Part shown: piece by piece, positions 60,680 to 64,000 of the stretch | How positions within the stretch are numbered: position 1 is the first letter of the stretch | How the letters are laid out: the number at the start of each line of letters is the position of its first letter | Assembly (NCBI RefSeq): GCF_013403875.1 | Contig: NZ_JACBNX010000022.1 | Location: 26,442 to 90,441, forward strand | Direction: 5' to 3' | Length of the DNA: 64,000 nt | Source: Burkholderia guangdongensis | GTDB taxonomy: Bacteria > Pseudomonadota > Gammaproteobacteria > Burkholderiales > Burkholderiaceae | Notes under the pieces: generated by a model | What the model saw: the letters and a program-made list of their open reading frames with translations, nothing else | What the model was told of the DNA's origin: nothing | The model's database searches: none | Program-made: the position numbers and the translations under genes

Positions 60680-61263
60680 AGTTCCACCTCGGCCGGTGCG
60701 ATCACGGATACGTCGTGCGAGTCGATCAGCTTCGGCAGCTTCACGTCGTCGGCGCGCCAGCCGCGATGGCTGAGGCTGCCGTTGAACGGCGCGCTGCCGA
60801 CGACGTTGCCGGTCAGGCGGATCGCGGCGGCGTCGAAGCCGGCCGGGAGCGTGATGCGGCTGCCTTCGGTCTCGGCGCGAACGGGGCGGATCGTGAAGTG
60901 CTCGCGCAGCGTCGCGCGGCAGCCGTCGTGCACGAGGCGCGCGGCGGCGCCGATGTCGGCGTCGGAATAGCCGGCGATGTCTTCCTCGACGAAGTCGACG
61001 AAGCGCGCGTTGCGCTGGAGCAGGCCCAGTAGCTGCAGCGCGGCGTCGGGGCTCGCTTCCTTGATCACGACGGGCGCGGCGGCGGGCTGCGGCGTCGCGG
61101 CGGGCACGACAGGCGCGGCGGCCGGGGTGGGTGGGGTGGGCGCGAACGTTCCGTCGCGCAGCCGGCGGACGTTGGCGGCGAGCTCGCCGTCGCCGAGGAT
61201 CGCGAAGAACGATCCGATGGCGACGGAAAGCCGGCCGAAGAATGACAGTTTCGATTCGGTCAT
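60676..61263 (-). CDS. DUF2760 protein, partner of the Hsp70 pair
   Basis: The 195-residue protein starts MTESKLSFFGRLSVAIGSFF, a possible membrane-associated amphipathic helix, then a Pro/Ala linker (about 55-80: TPPTPAAAPVVPAATPQPA) and a conserved domain (LQLLGLLQRNARFVDFVEED, later PLNGSLSHRGWRADDVKL-like). DUF2760 proteins are regularly encoded beside these Hsp70s; the function is unknown. The 4-base overlap with the GTG of the next gene shows translational coupling. The frame extends upstream to 61359, but ATG 61263 fits the family's N-terminus. Confidence 0.8.
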   Translation of the reverse strand: MTESKLSFFGRLSVAIGSFFAILGDGELAANVRRLRDGTFAPTPPTPAAAPVVPAATPQPAAAPVVIKEASPDAALQLLGLLQRNARFVDFVEEDIAGYSDADIGAAARLVHDGCRATLREHFTIRPVRAETEGSRITLPAGFDAAAIRLTGNVVGSAPFNGSLSHRGWRADDVKLPKLIDSHDVSVIAPAEVEL

Positions 61264-61383
61264 GAAAAACGACTCCGTTGGGCTCGCGGCAAGCGGCGAG
61301 CGAAGCAGCCGGCTCCGCGGCGACGCTCGACCGGAGCGTCGCCGGGCGGAGGCCGGCATGGAATTCCCGAGCCCCGAGCGGAC

Positions 61384-61662
61384 TCAAAACCCGTATTTTG
61401 CCTTGTTGTGGCCGCCAACCTCGCAAAATGCGGAATCGGGGCACGGATTGCTGTCGATTCGGGCGCCATCACCGACTTCCAGGACGACCTGGTTCGGCTT
61501 CAGCACCATCAGGAAGTAGACCGCGACCATCGCGGCGAACGCCGGATAGCCGAGCCATTTCCACGCCCGCGCATATCGCTAGTAGCGATCGGGCAGATGC
61601 ACGCGCGTGAGCAGCGCGAGGCTGTCCGCGCGCGAGCCCATTTCCGCGCTTTCTGGCACCAT
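61384..61662 (-). pseudogene. Remnant of a DUF2269-like membrane protein with an amber codon
   Basis: One frame reads ...LLTRVHLPDRY, a TAG at 61579-61581, then RYARAWKWLGYPAFAAMVAVYFLMVLKPNQ. This matches the C-terminal end of DUF2269 proteins, where a Trp (TGG) is expected at the TAG. The N-terminal three quarters of the family is absent. It is a decayed fragment; the boundary at 61662 is approximate. Confidence 0.5.
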
Positions 61663-61710
61663 CGCACGTCGAGGACAGGGATCGACACCGACGTGACGAA
61701 AGCAACCGAT

Positions 61711-62934
61711 ATGAATCAATCGATACACGACGCCGCGCACCCTCGCGCGGACGATCGGCTGCGCGCGCTGTGGCTCGCGGTGCGCCTGTCGCTCGGCAGT
61801 GCGATCGCGCTCGGGCTCGCGCGCTTCTCGTATGCACTGCTGCTGCCCGCGATGAAGGCCGATCTCGGCTGGAGCTTCGCGCAGGCGGGCGCGATGAACA
61901 CCGCGAACGCGGCCGGCTATCTGTTCGGCGCGCTCGCGTTTCCGGCGTTGTCGCGGCGCTTCTCGCCCGGCACGCTGTTCCGCGCGGGCGCGCTGCTGAC
62001 CGCGGTGCTGATGGCCGCGTGCGGGCTCGTGTCGGATACCCACGTGCTGCTCGTGCAGCGCCTTGCGACCGGTATCGGCAGCGCGCTGATTTTCGTCAGC
62101 GGCGGGGTGCTCGCCGCGCGGCTCGCGTCCGCGACGCCGCGCGACGCCGGGCTCGTGCTCGGCATCTATTACGGCGGCACCGGCTGGGGGATCGTCGTGT
62201 CGTCGCTCGTCGTGCCGGCGACGCTGCGTGCGGTGCCGCTCGGCTGGCAGCCCGCTTGGTTCGCGCTCGCGGCCGCGTGCGTCGCGTGCGCGGTGTTCGC
62301 GGGCGCCGCCGCGCGACGCATCGACGCCGCGCCGCATGCCGCGCCGGCTCATCGCGACGCGGCCGCGCACGCGCATGCGCGCTGGTCGCGCTTCGCGCTT
62401 GCGCTCGGCGGCTATGGGATGTTCGGCGTCGGCTACATCGGCTATATGACGTTCATCGTCGCGCTGCTGCGCGGCGCCGGGATGTCGGGCGCGGTGGTCG
62501 GCGGCTTTTACGTGCTGCTCGGGGGTGCGACGATCGTGTCCGCGCGGCTTTGGTCCGGTCTGCTCGACCGGATGCGCGGCGGGCAGGCGCTCGCGGCGCT
62601 CAACGCGTTGCTCGGCATCGCGACGCTGATGCCGGCGCTCGTCGCGCATCCGGCGGTCGCGTTCATATCGGGGCTATTGTTCGGCGCGACGTTCCTGTCG
62701 GCGGTCGCATCGACGACCGCGTTCGTCCGCCACAACCTGCCGCCCGACGACTGGGCGCGCGGGATCAGCGCGTTCACGATCGTGTTCGCGTTCGGCCAGA
62801 TTGCCGGGCCGGTCGCGATCGGCTGGGTGTCGGACAGCGCGGGGCTCGCGCGCGGGCTCGTCTATTCGGCGTTGGTGCTGTTCGTCGGCGCGGCACTGGC
62901 CGCGTGCCAGCGGCCGCTGCGCGGTCGGGACTGA
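61711..62934 (+). CDS. YbfB/YjiJ-family MFS transporter
   Basis: The 407-residue protein has 12 helices; the opening SLGSAIALGLARFSYALLLPAMKADLGWSF-type sequence (G-x-ARF-x-Y) is the hallmark of YbfB/YjiJ transporters, whose substrates are mostly unknown. A cytoplasmic loop with His/Ala repeats (AAPHAAPAHRDAAAHAHA) lies in the middle. ATG 61711 has no strong ribosome binding site; upstream frames lack family sequence. Confidence 0.85.
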   Translation: MNQSIHDAAHPRADDRLRALWLAVRLSLGSAIALGLARFSYALLLPAMKADLGWSFAQAGAMNTANAAGYLFGALAFPALSRRFSPGTLFRAGALLTAVLMAACGLVSDTHVLLVQRLATGIGSALIFVSGGVLAARLASATPRDAGLVLGIYYGGTGWGIVVSSLVVPATLRAVPLGWQPAWFALAAACVACAVFAGAAARRIDAAPHAAPAHRDAAAHAHARWSRFALALGGYGMFGVGYIGYMTFIVALLRGAGMSGAVVGGFYVLLGGATIVSARLWSGLLDRMRGGQALAALNALLGIATLMPALVAHPAVAFISGLLFGATFLSAVASTTAFVRHNLPPDDWARGISAFTIVFAFGQIAGPVAIGWVSDSAGLARGLVYSALVLFVGAALAACQRPLRGRD

Positions 62935-63058
62935 GGGCGGCTTCGTCGGCCGTCGGCGCGCGTGCTTGCTTGACGCATGACGCGTGCGCCGCGCGGGTGG
63001 CGGCTGGGTGGCGGCCGGGCTTGGAATGACTGGAACCCGGCCGCCTGGCCTTGTCGTT

Positions 63059-64000
63059 TTATTTCTTGATGGCCCCGCCGAGCAGGCCGCCGAGCGTGTT
63101 CGTCACGGGCGCGAGCAGGCCGGTTGCGCTCGTCGCGCCGGAGCCGCCGGTCAGGCCGCCCGTGACCGTGCCCGAGCCGCTGCCGGTCGGCGTGCCGGCC
63201 GTCGTCGTGACACTGCTCGGGTTGCCCGTGATGCCGATACTCACGCCGGCCGATCCGCCGCTGGTCGGTGTGCCGATGGCGCCGGTGACGGTGCTCGTGA
63301 TCGGCGTCGCCGAGCTGACCAGGCCGGCGACCGGTGCGAGCAGGTTGCCGCCGCCGATGCCGGTTCCGCTGGTGCCGCTCGTTCCACCGGTGCCGACGCT
63401 GCCGGTGAGCGAGTTGACGACGCCGGTGACCGGCGCAAGCAGGTTGCCGCCGCTCGTCGAGCCGCCGGTTCCGCTGCTCGAGCCGCCAACGCTGCCGGTG
63501 AGCGAGCCGAGGAGGCCGGTAACGGGCGCGAGCGGGTTGCCGCCGCTCGTCGAGCCGCCGGTGCCGCTCGTTCCGCTGCTGGAACCGCCAACGCTGCCGG
63601 TGAGCGAACCGAGGAGGCCGGTGACGGGTGCGAGCGGGTTGCCGCCGCTCGTCGAGCCGTTGGTGCCGCTGGTTCCGCTGCTGGAACCGCCAACGCTGCC
63701 GGTAAGCGAACCGAGCAGGCCGGTGACGGGCGCGAGCGGGTTGCCGCCACTGGTGCCGGTGCCGCCGGTGCCGCTGCTCGACCCACCGACGCCGCCGGTG
63801 AGCGAACCGAGGAGGCCGGTAACAGGCGCGAGCGGATTGCTGCCGCCCGACGTGGTGGTGCCGCCGTTCACGAGACCGCCGACGCTGGTGACGGTATTGC
63901 CGAGCTGGGTCACGACGTTGCCGAGATCGGTGCCGGCCGGGTTGGCGGTGGTGCCGGCGATTTGCCCGCCGGCGATGCCGAGGTCGTGGCCGATGGTGGT
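63059..64000 (-). CDS. Collagen-like/Gly-Ser-rich repeat surface protein (3' part only)
   Basis: The last 313 residues are visible; the frame is open through the right edge. The sequence is built of about 31-34-residue units centred on PLAPVTGLLGSLTGSVGG with Ser/Gly/Thr spacers, and it ends NTLGGLLGGAIKK. Burkholderia proteins of this type are annotated as collagen-like triple-helix repeat proteins, although the Gly-X-Y pattern here is loose. The start, signal peptide and true length are outside the window. Confidence 0.75.
   Translation of the reverse strand, partial: TTIGHDLGIAGGQIAGTTANPAGTDLGNVVTQLGNTVTSVGGLVNGGTTTSGGSNPLAPVTGLLGSLTGGVGGSSSGTGGTGTSGGNPLAPVTGLLGSLTGSVGGSSSGTSGTNGSTSGGNPLAPVTGLLGSLTGSVGGSSSGTSGTGGSTSGGNPLAPVTGLLGSLTGSVGGSSSGTGGSTSGGNLLAPVTGVVNSLTGSVGTGGTSGTSGTGIGGGNLLAPVAGLVSSATPITSTVTGAIGTPTSGGSAGVSIGITGNPSSVTTTAGTPTGSGSGTVTGGLTGGSGATSATGLLAPVTNTLGGLLGGAIKK
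63400..63860 (-). repeat. Tandem repeats of 93-102 bp in the collagen-like gene
   Basis: A conserved segment recurs with starts near 63408, 63501, 63603, 63705 and 63801, that is with periods of 93, 102, 102 and 96 bp, all multiples of three. Copies are nearly identical except in the Ser/Gly/Thr spacers, so copy number is probably variable between strains. Confidence 0.85.

Overview
The window is high-GC DNA (roughly two thirds G+C, with strong GC-ending codon bias) whose proteins look like a Burkholderia, most likely a Burkholderia cepacia complex member. The dense, short-operon layout, the many LysR regulators, the catabolic clusters, the Burkholderia-type porin, the trimeric autotransporter adhesin and the collagen-like repeat protein would fit a secondary replicon. 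No rRNA, tRNA, CRISPR array, complete insertion sequence or phage was seen. This assignment comes from protein resemblance read by eye, not from a search.

Left part (1-7650): the 5' part of an NADP-dependent glyceraldehyde-3-phosphate dehydrogenase-like gene, then a lysine/2-aminoadipate module. The module holds a LysR regulator divergent from a 2-oxoadipate dioxygenase/decarboxylase (HglS/DUF1338), an AmaB/ALDH7-type semialdehyde dehydrogenase and a 2-aminoadipate-type aminotransferase. Together they would take piperideine-6-carboxylate to 2-aminoadipate, 2-oxoadipate and 2-hydroxyglutarate. An AT-rich minus-strand island (about 2849-4260) sits between hglS and amaB. It carries a double-glycine-leader, glycine/alanine-rich microcin-like peptide, a small membrane protein that could be its immunity partner, and a larger membrane protein.

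Sugar region (7900-17200): an ABC importer (binding protein, two permeases, ATPase), a cytoplasmic GH32 fructosidase, a porin, a BON-domain protein and a LacI-type regulator form a fructo-oligosaccharide or sucrose uptake cluster. Two perfect dyads with the same half-sites (GTAAT-N4-ATTAC) lie at the predicted start of transcription and just before the ribosome binding site of the first gene. Next to the cluster (17232-18897) the back halves of a LysR gene and a choline-dehydrogenase-type GMC oxidoreductase meet head to head, which looks like the scar of a deletion that removed both 5' halves.

Middle part (19196-39084): a KimA-like APC transporter with a tiny membrane protein and a UspA protein, a DUF3857/transglutaminase exported protein, a hydroxyacid reductase with a class II aldolase-like protein, a citrulline/ornithine module (CtlX, ornithine cyclodeaminase, Lrp regulator), a LysR/SDR pair, a two-component system divergent from an NMT1-type binding protein and an MFS transporter, and two consecutive proteins whose phosphatase domains have lost their catalytic residues (a DedA-PAP2-LssY fusion and an exported LMW-PTP-like protein).

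Right part (39237-64000): a GbpR-type LysR regulator divergent from a seven-gene sugar-acid operon (PdxA-like dehydrogenase, enolase-superfamily dehydratase, DapA-like enzyme, MFS importer, beta-propeller protein, amidohydrolase/lactonase, 2-oxoglutarate-semialdehyde dehydrogenase). Then come an ArsR/CDF metal-efflux pair, a large trimeric autotransporter with long near-identical internal repeats followed by an OmpA-type lipoprotein, a DUF2760-Hsp70-Hsp70 operon, a decayed DUF2269 gene, a YbfB-type MFS transporter, and a collagen-like repeat protein that runs off the right edge.
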